From Pseudobacteroides cellulosolvens ATCC 35603 = DSM 2933 (GTDB lineage Bacteria; Bacillota; Clostridia; Acetivibrionales; DSM-2933), in contig NZ_LGTC01000001.1 of the NCBI RefSeq assembly GCF_001262605.1, positions 6,683,501-6,747,500 on the forward strand: 64,000 nt of DNA, read 5' to 3'. Every line of letters starts with the position of its first letter. The first letter of the stretch is position 1. Below, piece after piece: positions 28,585 through 37,086 of the stretch. Both the position numbers and the translations under genes were made by a program. Under the pieces are notes generated by a model. The model had not been told where the DNA came from, did no database searches, and saw nothing but the letters and a program-made list of their open reading frames with translations.

Positions 28585-31146
28585 CTATTTTAAACCATCA
28601 AAGAAATCAAGCTCAGATAAGTCATCCTCAAAGGCAAAGAATTTCTTTTTACCTATATAGAGGTGATCATCCTTTCTTGCAATGGGCACTACATGGAAGC
28701 CCCAGTTCTTATCATGGGCATATAGGAAGAAACGGATTTCGCCGTTTTGTATTGTATCTGTATCCTCCTGCATTATTTTTCCATGGTATTCCTGGGTTAT
28801 TTCTTCAGGCAAAATCCTTTTATAGTCGTTGAAGTCATTCTTATATATGTACTTTTGCCTTAAAGCACCCTCATGGCTCTTTAATGAAAATTCTATTTCC
28901 AATACTCCAATAGGTCTTGATATAAAGCCTTTTGCCTGAGTTACCTTGTCCAGGCTGCATATCAGCATCTTTTCCTGTTTATTGAAGGTAAGTGCACTTA
29001 CCGAATATGGAATAACAGGAACATTGTTTCTTATGATTGCTTCAATATCTCCAATTTTCTTGGAGTTGAGATAACGTAAAACTCCTCTCAAGCAGGACAG
29101 TTTAAGGTCAGGAATGCTCTCGTCATCTTCCTTCCTTTGCTTGAACTCAATACTTCTTCCAGGTACAAATTCCTTTAATGCCTCTTTGAAAATATCAATT
29201 CTGCAGGATTGACCTGTAAGCTTTATAATGGAGTAGTCCTGGAGTTTTCTGTTTTGATAGAAGGTATCCAGGAATTTCCTGACAATCTCGTATATATCGC
29301 CTTTTATAAGCTTGTTGATTTCTTTTATATTAAATACAACATCAGGAACCTCATAAACTGTCTTAAAATTCCCTTTATCAATTACTGAAAGACACCATTT
29401 GTTAAGGGTTGTTATATGAAGGTCACTTTCCTGTCCGTCAATATCTGTGCAATTAAACTTGTTTCTAAGTATGTTGGTTTTTTGGAAAAACTCCTTCTTC
29501 ATATTGTCGGCGATTTCCCAAAGGAAGTAGAAATTGTTTTTAACTCGCTGATAATCTTCGCTCAACTTGTTTTCGTATTCTTTAAACCTTGTAGGGATTA
29601 TTTTTTCAGCCTCTTTGTAAAACTCTTCAAACCGCTCATATACCATGGAAACGCCGTACTCGTCAACATACCTGAATATATCACCGCTAGGCAGGTCTAT
29701 AAAATGGTCAATATCAAACACTTCGTTTTTATTTTTGTAATACTGGGCAAAAAGTATTTTCATAAACTGCAGTAATCTGTAAGTTATATTGTTACCGCCG
29801 AAATTGGTGTCTCCATTTTCATAGGTTGTGTTGATATCAATCTTGTAGGATATATAGCCTTCCTCTATTCTGAAGGAACAGGAGGATAGGTCGGTAGTAC
29901 CGCCCCCGCAGTCAATTATAAGTGCATTATATTCATCGCCGTCAATATACTTGTTCTTGTCAATCTGGTCTGCAATTGTATTGTATAAAACTGCAATTCC
30001 TTCATCAAGTGCATCTTCGATTTCAAGCCTGTACTCAGGTATAATTTCCTGAAACATCTCTAAAAACTGCTGTTTTAGCTTTACGGGGCTTGATATATGT
30101 ATATTTTTGAATTTACATTTGAACTGGTGCTCTGCAATTTGAATGATATACTTTACATAAGCCCTTATAATATCTCCCCTGCTCACTAATGCAGTGTGTC
30201 CCTTTTCATCATAGATTTCTTCCATCTTATGATAATTGTTGACCCATCTTTTGATTCCCTGGAAAAAACTAGCATTACCCGTATAATCATATCTTCTTAA
30301 GATGTTCTTTGCTTCATAACCATAAACGTATTTGACATCTTGAGGATCTGAGCAGTCTGCAACATAGACCAGAGTTGGTATTATATCAATCCATTTTTCA
30401 TCCTTTTTTGTAACATCCAAAAATTTAACAACATTAATTTCATTAAGTTTTATACGTTCATTTAGAATATCATTATAGCATGGAGATGACACATAGCTGC
30501 TGCTTAGGAATGCACCTGCCGTAGTATTGGAGGTACCGAAGTCGATGGCAAGTACTGTGTCGGTTTCTTCAAGCTCTCTAAACTCCAAATCTATTACAGG
30601 AATTTTGTAGTACTGAAGGTTTGGAGTAGGAAGTGGCTTGTCCGAGTAATACACTTTGTATAGATATTCCGAATCATCCTTTTTAAAGAAGAGGAAGCTG
30701 TAATTTTTGCTGTTTATTTTCTCAATTTTCAGGTTGTTGTTAACAACAAGAAAGTAAGCATCTTCTTTTGTAAGATCCTTAACCAGGTTAAATATACCGC
30801 AAAGATTGTTGTTTTCGTTTATAAGAAGTACATTGGATTCTTCTATATCGTTTCCAATCTCAATCCTGTACATATCTTCCTTTTTAAGGCCGATATCGTT
30901 GTATAAGGTTATTTTTGCAGGTATTTTAATCTTTTCCCTGTCCTGTAGAGGCGTAACCAGGTATGTTTTAATTATCTTGTTGATTTTTTCAAAGCCGCTT
31001 TCCTTGTAGTCTTTAATAAGAAGACTCTCCTCAGCACTTCTGAATTTCAGGATAGTACTTATAAGCTTCTCTCTGTCAAGGTGATCGACAATGCCTTTTA
31101 CCAGCTTTTCATCATAGCAGATGGTACGAAGCTGGAAGGTTGTCAT
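28585..31146 (-). CDS. Hsp70/DnaK-like actin-fold ATPase
   Basis: 853 aa, longer than DnaK (~610). An N-terminal ~185-residue extension precedes the nucleotide-binding fold: phosphate-1 loop LAIDFGTSNTTAGAF (~residues 200-214), phosphate-2 loop ALIIDCGGGTTDLSS (~400-415) and adenosine-loop-like LTGQSCRIDIFKEAL (~670-685). No EEVD-type tail or clear substrate-binding domain was seen. In this setting it may help fold or assemble sheath and tube, or dismantle contracted sheath, since no ClpV-type ATPase is present; this is inference. The DnaJ-domain gene at 43115 is its likely partner. ATG 31146 has no ribosome site, whereas an in-frame ATT at 31206 lies 6 bases after AGGGGGG, so translation may begin 20 codons earlier. 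Confidence 0.85.
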   Translation of the reverse strand: MTTFQLRTICYDEKLVKGIVDHLDREKLISTILKFRSAEESLLIKDYKESGFEKINKIIKTYLVTPLQDREKIKIPAKITLYNDIGLKKEDMYRIEIGNDIEESNVLLINENNNLCGIFNLVKDLTKEDAYFLVVNNNLKIEKINSKNYSFLFFKKDDSEYLYKVYYSDKPLPTPNLQYYKIPVIDLEFRELEETDTVLAIDFGTSNTTAGAFLSSSYVSSPCYNDILNERIKLNEINVVKFLDVTKKDEKWIDIIPTLVYVADCSDPQDVKYVYGYEAKNILRRYDYTGNASFFQGIKRWVNNYHKMEEIYDEKGHTALVSRGDIIRAYVKYIIQIAEHQFKCKFKNIHISSPVKLKQQFLEMFQEIIPEYRLEIEDALDEGIAVLYNTIADQIDKNKYIDGDEYNALIIDCGGGTTDLSSCSFRIEEGYISYKIDINTTYENGDTNFGGNNITYRLLQFMKILFAQYYKNKNEVFDIDHFIDLPSGDIFRYVDEYGVSMVYERFEEFYKEAEKIIPTRFKEYENKLSEDYQRVKNNFYFLWEIADNMKKEFFQKTNILRNKFNCTDIDGQESDLHITTLNKWCLSVIDKGNFKTVYEVPDVVFNIKEINKLIKGDIYEIVRKFLDTFYQNRKLQDYSIIKLTGQSCRIDIFKEALKEFVPGRSIEFKQRKEDDESIPDLKLSCLRGVLRYLNSKKIGDIEAIIRNNVPVIPYSVSALTFNKQEKMLICSLDKVTQAKGFISRPIGVLEIEFSLKSHEGALRQKYIYKNDFNDYKRILPEEITQEYHGKIMQEDTDTIQNGEIRFFLYAHDKNWGFHVVPIARKDDHLYIGKKKFFAFEDDLSELDFFDGLK

Positions 31147-31336
31147 CTCATTAAGCTCTGTTCTTTTATATAATCTTTTTATACCGTCTCTGTATATAAT
31201 AGAAATATGAATCCCCCCTAAAATTTATAAACATTAGTAATGACTAAGAAATAACATTCAATTCTCATCGTCCAAAACCCCGTTAAATCGTCTGGATTTT
31301 GTCCTTGAGAATATGAAGTTATTTCTAAGGCATTCC

Positions 31337-32026
31337 TTAATATAATGCAATTTTATCTATCTTCATGGTTTCATCAGTACCTATGATGCCGAAGTGATCC
31401 ATCCAATACACTTCCACCCGGAAATTGATGGGTAGGAATATGGTCTTTATAAACTCAAATTTGGCTACATTAAGATCATTTCGCTCATAAGGTATATAAA
31501 ACAACAATTCGTCAATTGTTTCGTAATTGGCATAAATGGTGGATTTGTGGAAAATCCTTCTTACAGTATCCTTCAAGAGATAAAGTCCCTCACCTGTTAT
31601 GTACAGCCTTATAATGTTTTGAGCGATTACAACTTTATCCATTCTATCAAACAACTGAAAGCCTTCCCTGATTTCTTTTCCAAGGAGGCCGTTATTGATA
31701 TCTGCTATTATAAACCTTGAGTAGAACTCTCTCTTATTCATACCTGACATGAGGTCAATGCTTGTGAGAAAGTGAATTGTAACATCAAATAAAGTTTCTC
31801 TTAGCTCAAGATCCTCAAAATTATCCAGGCTGAAAAAGTATTTAAAAACTTCATAAAACCTGTAATACGGGTTTAATTCAACTTCCTGCTCAACATCCTT
31901 GAAGTTTATGTTTTCATTGCTGAGCTCCATATATGGAGAATAACTTTTAGCCGCTATAAACTTGATTTTTGTTTCATCTATTCCAAGCTGCCGTGCTTTT
32001 ATGATAATATCCCAGATATAATTCAT
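31337..32026 (-). CDS. Conserved hypothetical, candidate baseplate component
   Basis: 229 aa. No family was recognised. It is mostly helical with many aromatic residues (NPYYRFYEVFKYFF) and ends in a beta-rich stretch (LPINFRVEVYWMDHFGIIG) that resembles, loosely, the C-termini of phage tail/baseplate wedge proteins. Its ATG overlaps the stop of the upstream 432-aa gene by four bases (ATGA), so the two are translationally coupled and probably interact. It lies between spike and Hsp70-like genes. Confidence 0.5.
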   Translation of the reverse strand: MNYIWDIIIKARQLGIDETKIKFIAAKSYSPYMELSNENINFKDVEQEVELNPYYRFYEVFKYFFSLDNFEDLELRETLFDVTIHFLTSIDLMSGMNKREFYSRFIIADINNGLLGKEIREGFQLFDRMDKVVIAQNIIRLYITGEGLYLLKDTVRRIFHKSTIYANYETIDELLFYIPYERNDLNVAKFEFIKTIFLPINFRVEVYWMDHFGIIGTDETMKIDKIALY

Positions 32027-33321
32027 ACAAGCTCCCCTTCACATTCATATTCGGGAAAATACATCTGGATTTCAGACACTATAAAGCTTAAATGGTCGTG
32101 GATAAGAAAATTATCCATGTGATCCGATTTAAATTTCAAGTGCATGATCTTTTTGTCGTTTCCGATTCTGATATCATCTACTATAAATGCATTTAAATCA
32201 TAGGTTGTTGAGGAACCGACCTTACCTTGAAGAATATCTATGCTTATAAGCTCGAAATATTTGGAAACATCAAATGAATTAGCTATTCTAGATATCTCGC
32301 CCTTAGTCCTTATAAGTGAATTCTGTTTTTGAGCGAATCTATTTATAAACCCGGGTTTGCGGCGGTTGGATACCAGCTCATACTTGGTTTTTCTCTTTTC
32401 TTCCTCCGGATTCTGTGCTATCTTAAGAATATCCCAAGTGCTTGCAAGTTCCATGGGTGATATTATAATAAGATCTTCTTCAGTTCGTTTGATGTATTTT
32501 ACCAGAGCTTCATTAACATCTACAAGATATCCGTTCTCATATCCTAGTTTACTCAATGATATGGAGTGCTCAAAGTTGACATTATCAATGGCTGGCATGG
32601 GAAACCCATCACTTTTAAGGTTTAGCTTCTGGACATTCCACAAAAGCACCATATCCGAAAGCCTATATTGTTCATGTTCTTCCAGATTAAAGTTTATTTC
32701 CTGGATCTCTTCATCCTCTTCGATCATCCCTTCACAGCCTGTAAGTATTACATCAAAGAACTTATTAAGGTACGGATTGTTAAGCGTCTTCCAGGCAACA
32801 CTGTTTTTCTGGAAAATGTTATAAATATTTTCTACTTCGTCTGAATAAGACTTATTCTGAACAAGCTTGACTTTTATCCTGTGGCTTTTCCTATCTGTAA
32901 TAATTTCACCTGAAAATTTGCGGGCACTTTTTGCTATTTCTCTGATAACCGTATAGCCGCATTTCAAAAATACAGTTGAGAGTTTTATGTCCTCACCCTT
33001 TTTTATTCCATCTAGAATATCCAAAGAGCTTATTTCTTTAATCTCCAGGTCTTCCGGGAAAACAGGGAATAAGAATTCATCTATAGGACTAACATTTTCT
33101 TTTTGTGCAATTGTTACAAAGATATCGTATCTGCTCTCAACATCTTGAACTTCGCTAAAGACCCTCTCTACAAGCTTTTTGTTGGCATTATCCTGGTAAT
33201 CTATAAGGTTTATAAGAAAATCCCTCATAATGTCATTCAAAAGCTTATGCTGCTGTAAGTCCTTCATTTTACTTAATCTCTCAGGAATTATTACATCCTT
33301 TAGGTTAGTCATGTCTTCCAT
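32023..33321 (-). CDS. Conserved hypothetical, candidate baseplate protein (TssF/gpJ-like role)
   Basis: 432 aa, acidic, no signal peptide or membrane segment. An N-terminal helical part (LLNDIMRDFLINLIDYQDNANKKLVERV) is followed by a long alpha/beta region (SPMELASTWDILKIAQNP, then VGSSTTYDLNAFIVDDIRIG). No family motif was recognised. Its size, its place directly after the VgrG-like spike gene and its four-base overlap with the 229-aa gene fit a large baseplate wedge subunit, which every contractile system needs and which is otherwise missing here. That assignment is by elimination. Confidence 0.5.
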   Translation of the reverse strand: MEDMTNLKDVIIPERLSKMKDLQQHKLLNDIMRDFLINLIDYQDNANKKLVERVFSEVQDVESRYDIFVTIAQKENVSPIDEFLFPVFPEDLEIKEISSLDILDGIKKGEDIKLSTVFLKCGYTVIREIAKSARKFSGEIITDRKSHRIKVKLVQNKSYSDEVENIYNIFQKNSVAWKTLNNPYLNKFFDVILTGCEGMIEEDEEIQEINFNLEEHEQYRLSDMVLLWNVQKLNLKSDGFPMPAIDNVNFEHSISLSKLGYENGYLVDVNEALVKYIKRTEEDLIIISPMELASTWDILKIAQNPEEEKRKTKYELVSNRRKPGFINRFAQKQNSLIRTKGEISRIANSFDVSKYFELISIDILQGKVGSSTTYDLNAFIVDDIRIGNDKKIMHLKFKSDHMDNFLIHDHLSFIVSEIQMYFPEYECEGELV

Positions 33322-33403
33322 ATCGATTCTTCCTTAAATAAATTAATATTGAGTGATTTTAATATAATCAAAAATAAACAAAACCGCGTGAGTTTTTATG
33401 GCA

Positions 33404-33427
33404 TTAAAACTAATTAATTAGTTTTAA
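33404..33427. other. 24-bp perfect palindrome at the end of the first spike gene
   Basis: TTAAAACTAATT followed by its exact reverse complement, containing the VgrG1 stop codon (33414-33416). It lies in the 92-base gap before the next operon gene and could be a weak terminator or mRNA processing site that tunes spike levels. Confidence 0.45.
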
Positions 33428-34820
33428 CCTGATCACCTTTTATTGTGGTAATTCCGTTCATTTCAATCAAGCTGCCTTTGCATTTGATTCCAATACCAGT
33501 TGCTGCAGACATTTGGATAGTTTGTTTGGATTCCATGGAAATTCCCTTATCTGCAACTATCTTAACATCTTTTTTGCTATATATTTCAATACCCTTATCT
33601 TCAATAAGCTTGATCAGGATCTCACCATCTTTCGCAGATATAACGATTTCCTTGTCATTAAACAGTATTTGTTTACCGAATCTGGTTCTGAATATCTTTA
33701 CATCGGGATCCTTTATAAAGTCTCCGCCCTTTGTACGCCTTCTTATTGAGTCTGTAACAACTCCTTCTTCCTCTTTGTTGGTAGGGAAGTACAATTTAAC
33801 ACGGTCTTCAAGCTCTGGCATACAGTACCAGCCGGTGTTTCCTTCTGTAGTGTAAGCTGTGGAATATGGGAACCAGAATGCTTTATCCTTTGGCTGTTCT
33901 TCATCTATTTCCAGATGAACCTTTATATTGTCCTCTTTTATTTCAATTACTTTACCTTCCACTGAACGGCCCACTGCTCGTTCATTTAAGATAAGGTCCT
34001 GGCTTAAACCTTTTTTGGGGCACAGAGTGTATTCATGCTTAAACACCCCATCTAAAAGCTTTCCAACAGATTCGTAAACATAAAGGGTTTTGCTCTGGAA
34101 ACTCACAGAATCTCCGATATTTAATACTTTATCAGTTTCAACCTTGTAGTATATAAAATCCTTGTCATCTATACCTTCTATAAAGTTTTCAGATGAATAT
34201 CTGAAATCGCTTATTTTTTTCGAAACACTGAAGTTAAACTCATCCAGTTCCTTGCTGCCTCCCTGAGGCACCCCAAACCAGAACTTTGGTTTATCTGATA
34301 TAGGGTCGGGAACAAGTCCAGTATTAAAGTGTGAAGCCATTCTAATCAAGAATTCCCAATCAGTCTCATCATACTCAATAATGAATTTTTGAAGCTTGGA
34401 GCCTTTAGCAGCTTCATCAATGTAGTCTGCACCCGGATAATCCTTGATTACTTTCCTTATAAGGTCGGTATATGCCATGGTTTTATCCTGGAAGGAGCGT
34501 CTTATAAGCTTAATATCAAGATTGAATGAATATGAGACTGCTTCAACTTCAAGATAATAAACATCTCTGAAAGCTTTAACCTCAACATTGGTTACAATTC
34601 CCTTGAAGAGCTGCGTAGAAGAAGATTTCCCGTTATGGTTGATTTCAATCTTGGATTGTATATCCGTCATCTGTATATACTTATCTTTCTGTCCTTCCGG
34701 GACAATAGCTGTAAAGTGGACTCTTACGTGCTCATTGATCCTTCGAACGATGGTAAGTTCAGTGGGATGGATATCATATGGTAATATTTGAATCTCATGA
34801 CCTGCTAAAATATTTGACAT
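33414..34820 (-). CDS. VgrG-like spike protein 1 (phage late control D family)
   Basis: 468 aa. Residues ~1-370 have the gp27-like/late-control-D pattern (LFKGIVTNVEVKAFRDVYYLEVEAVS, RRSFQDKTMAYTDLI, EYDETDWEFLIRMASHFNTGL). An OB-fold region follows (VHLEIDEEQPKDKAFWFPYST; GWYCMPELEDRVKLYFPTN). The end is a gp5-type beta-helix (IKLIEDKGIEIYSKKDVKIVADKG). These proteins form the trimeric spike of contractile injection systems. It is clearly paralogous to 47861-49282, with long shared blocks such as RRSFQDK and HFNTGLV. It is the first gene of the minus operon, with GGAGGGGG before ATG 34820 and a promoter at 34966-34993. Confidence 0.88.
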   Translation of the reverse strand: MSNILAGHEIQILPYDIHPTELTIVRRINEHVRVHFTAIVPEGQKDKYIQMTDIQSKIEINHNGKSSSTQLFKGIVTNVEVKAFRDVYYLEVEAVSYSFNLDIKLIRRSFQDKTMAYTDLIRKVIKDYPGADYIDEAAKGSKLQKFIIEYDETDWEFLIRMASHFNTGLVPDPISDKPKFWFGVPQGGSKELDEFNFSVSKKISDFRYSSENFIEGIDDKDFIYYKVETDKVLNIGDSVSFQSKTLYVYESVGKLLDGVFKHEYTLCPKKGLSQDLILNERAVGRSVEGKVIEIKEDNIKVHLEIDEEQPKDKAFWFPYSTAYTTEGNTGWYCMPELEDRVKLYFPTNKEEEGVVTDSIRRRTKGGDFIKDPDVKIFRTRFGKQILFNDKEIVISAKDGEILIKLIEDKGIEIYSKKDVKIVADKGISMESKQTIQMSAATGIGIKCKGSLIEMNGITTIKGDQVKTN

Positions 34821-34965
34821 TTTACCCCCTCCATTTCTTCCTCAAAATTCAAGTAATATAAAATATTATTAGTTTCTATGTATTCTATAAAAAGTGAAAA
34901 ATATAAAAATTAACACTTTTATTCTAAATTTAAACATCGGTAATGTTTTCCATGTATTTGAATTA

Positions 34966-34993
34966 ATTTTATCATATTTTATAAATTTATCAA
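34966..34993 (-). promoter_or_regulatory. Promoter of the minus-strand spike/baseplate operon
   Basis: On the minus strand TTGATA (34993-34988), a 16-base spacer, and TAAAAT (34971-34966), leaving a leader of roughly 140 bases to ATG 34820. Confidence 0.5.
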
Positions 34994-35046
34994 CAATTTT
35001 TGTGTTGTACAAATTTTGTATTAAGTGTTTATAACAACGGTAGCTA

Positions 35047-35075
35047 TTGACTTCATTGTGTGTCATAGTTATTAT
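35047..35075 (+). promoter_or_regulatory. Promoter of the Ser/Thr kinase gene
   Basis: TTGACT (35047-35052), a 17-base spacer, and TATTAT (35070-35075), about 55 bases before ATG 35135, whose ribosome site is GGAGG. Confidence 0.65.
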
Positions 35076-35134
35076 TTATTTATAGCAAACTTTCCCTTGG
35101 ATGGGGTTTATGTTTAACGGAGGTAAAGATTTAA

Positions 35135-36058
35135 ATGGATTATGAATGGCTTCAAGAAGGAGTTATCCTTAAGGATCGTTACAAAATCAAAAAAGAATTG
35201 CATGTCAGCGACTTGTCCATTGTATATTTGTGTGAGGACATGACATGCGATATGGAATGTATTGTTAAGGAATATTATCCAAAGGGTAAAGTTTTAAGGG
35301 ATATGGATGGAAAGACTTTAGTTTTCAGGATGCCTTCATTCAGGAAGGCCTATGACGAAGCTGTGGATAATTTCATAAATGAAGGCATCATTTTAAAGAA
35401 ATACAGCCACAAAAACATAGTTAAGTGTATTGACGAGTTTAAGGAAAATGATACTGGATACATTGTATTGGAATACTGCGAAGGTAAAACGCTTAACAAC
35501 CATATGAAAGATGAAAAAGTGGTATCTATTCCAGGTTTGTTTAAGGATCTTTTTATACCCTTAATGGATGCTGTGGAGCATGTCCATAAAAAGGGTATTA
35601 TACACAGAGACATTAAACCTTCAAATATTATTTTTCACAAAGAAAGAGGGCCTGTGCTGATAGACTTTGGTGCAGCAGTAAGCTTTAAGGATAAAAAAGA
35701 AAAGAAAATATTCTTTAGCCATGGATTTTCACCATTGGAGTTTTATTCAAAGAACTCAAAGCAGGGTAAATTCTCTGATGTGTACAGTGTGGCTGCTACT
35801 ATATATTATTATCTGAGCGGAATAACACCCCAAAACTCACAGGAAAGACGTATTAAAGATGAAGTTGAGAATCTAAAGAATTGTAACTATGAGATATCGG
35901 GGATTTACTCTTTTGTTATCATGAGAAACCTATCTTTGAACTACAAAAAAAGGTTTCCATCTATTAGGCTTCTAAAGCTCTTTTCATACATGGAATACTA
36001 TAAACAAAAACGTAAGCAAAAATACACAAGTGACAACTCACATCAGCTTAATAGTTGA
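35135..36058 (+). CDS. Cytoplasmic Ser/Thr protein kinase of the injection-system cluster
   Basis: 307 aa, Hanks-type. The catalytic loop IIHRDIKPSN and the metal-binding LIDFGAAV are intact, and a Lys sits in CIVKEYYP. The glycine-rich loop is unusual: ELHVSDLSIVYL has none of the glycines of GxGxxG, so nucleotide binding may be atypical. There is no membrane helix or sensor domain, in contrast to the kinase-NHL protein at 10585. It is the first plus-strand gene of the cluster and its natural partners are the FHA proteins (43594, 44246) and PP2C proteins (44764, 45652). By analogy with PpkA in the Pseudomonas type VI system it could trigger assembly by threonine phosphorylation; that role is inferred from context. 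Confidence 0.85.
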   Translation: MDYEWLQEGVILKDRYKIKKELHVSDLSIVYLCEDMTCDMECIVKEYYPKGKVLRDMDGKTLVFRMPSFRKAYDEAVDNFINEGIILKKYSHKNIVKCIDEFKENDTGYIVLEYCEGKTLNNHMKDEKVVSIPGLFKDLFIPLMDAVEHVHKKGIIHRDIKPSNIIFHKERGPVLIDFGAAVSFKDKKEKKIFFSHGFSPLEFYSKNSKQGKFSDVYSVAATIYYYLSGITPQNSQERRIKDEVENLKNCNYEISGIYSFVIMRNLSLNYKKRFPSIRLLKLFSYMEYYKQKRKQKYTSDNSHQLNS

Positions 36059-36516
36059 TTTTTGACGGCATGATTTTATAACTATGCATAAAAATGTAAG
36101 AAATAATGGATATTTTTTTAAGTAAAATGTCAAATGTCGTATGTAAAGGCTTCGCGTCATGTAATATGTTTACATTTAAAATGAACGAAAACAATATGTG
36201 ATGTGAAGCTTCTTTATGCTTAAAATACAATGTATATACAAAGAAAATACATAAATACATGGTATGGAATACATTGACATGTGTAAGTGCGTATGATAAA
36301 ATTTTTCCGTAGTCATATTATAGTTATTTCGGTAAATGTGGATAAAAACTTAACAGAAAAATTGCGGTATTAATAAAAAAATTGTATTAAAGTAGCATAA
36401 TTTGTATGTTTTGATTTATAAGGGTTAATAATTTAAGACATTATCACCATATCTTGAAAATTTTACAGTGTTTTGGTTTTATTATAGTAAGAAATTTACT
36501 GTTTAGGTGGGATATA
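36059..36516. other. Intergenic region between the kinase gene and the structural operon
   Basis: No gene was seen. It holds an imperfect inverted repeat around GGCTTCGCGTCA (36149) and TGATGTGAAGCTT (36197), and the promoter at 36274-36302. The leader from that promoter to ATG 36517 is about 210 bases. Confidence 0.45.
36274..36302 (+). promoter_or_regulatory. Sigma-A-type promoter of the structural operon
   Basis: TTGACA (36274-36279), a 17-base spacer, and TAAAAT (36297-36302). This is consensus-like, with the same hexamers as the promoters at 2048 and 2508. It probably drives 36517 onward. Confidence 0.7.
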
Positions 36517-37053
36517 ATGGAAAATAATGAGAAATACCTTAAAGTTCTAAATATTATTAGAGGGCTAATAATATTTAATTTTATAGCTATATTGTTTGTG
36601 GCTTTTGTTGTTCCTGGTAAAGGAGGCACTTCTGAGTCTGAAACATCTCCTACAGTGTCTGCGGTGTCAGAATTTACACCTGTCCCTTCAGATATAGAAT
36701 CAACAGAGCCTGTGCCAACTAATGATGGCAAGACTGTTACTCCCGAGCCGTCAAATTCGGAGGAAGTTACGGAGGAACCTACAGCAGAGCCGACAGCTGT
36801 GCCAACTGAAGAGCCAACAGCAGCTCCAACGGTAGCACCGACAAAAGCAGTTGTACCTGTACCTACAAATACTAAACCAAGAATTAATACGCCAATAAAG
36901 ACCAGGCCGCCATCAGTAACAAAAACCAGACCACCGTCAGTGACAAAGACCAGACCGCCGACGCCCACAAAGCCAAGGCCGACACCGACAAAGACAAAGC
37001 CGCCGACGCCCACAAAGCGAAAGCCTACTCCTACGCCCAAAATAGCTTTTTAA
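36517..37053 (+). CDS. Single-pass membrane protein with long Pro/Thr/Lys-rich tail
   Basis: 178 aa from ATG 36517 (AGGTGG upstream). A short cytoplasmic head is followed by one membrane helix (residues ~15-35, IIFNFIAILFVAFVVP) and a ~140-residue low-complexity tail: Glu/Pro/Thr-rich, then KTRPPSVT and PTPTK repeats, strongly basic at the end. The tail probably spans or binds the cell wall. It is the first gene of the structural operon, 33 bases before the LRR protein. It may anchor the apparatus to the envelope or report its contact; no family was recognised. Confidence 0.7.
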   Translation: MENNEKYLKVLNIIRGLIIFNFIAILFVAFVVPGKGGTSESETSPTVSAVSEFTPVPSDIESTEPVPTNDGKTVTPEPSNSEEVTEEPTAEPTAVPTEEPTAAPTVAPTKAVVPVPTNTKPRINTPIKTRPPSVTKTRPPSVTKTRPPTPTKPRPTPTKTKPPTPTKRKPTPTPKIAF

Positions 37054-37086
37054 TTGATATATAAATAAATTAGAGGAGAGATAAAA

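Larger units (their letters stand above)
34821..35134. other. Divergent promoter region of the injection-system operons
   Basis: No gene was seen. This very A/T-rich 314-base region separates the minus (spike/baseplate) and plus (kinase/structural) operons and holds a good promoter for each direction. Confidence 0.6.

Noticed and set aside
36444-37040. 198-aa minus-strand ORF with Val/Gly repeats
   Set aside because: It is the antisense shadow of the Pro/Thr-rich protein; it has no ribosome site and its composition is explained by the complementary repeats.
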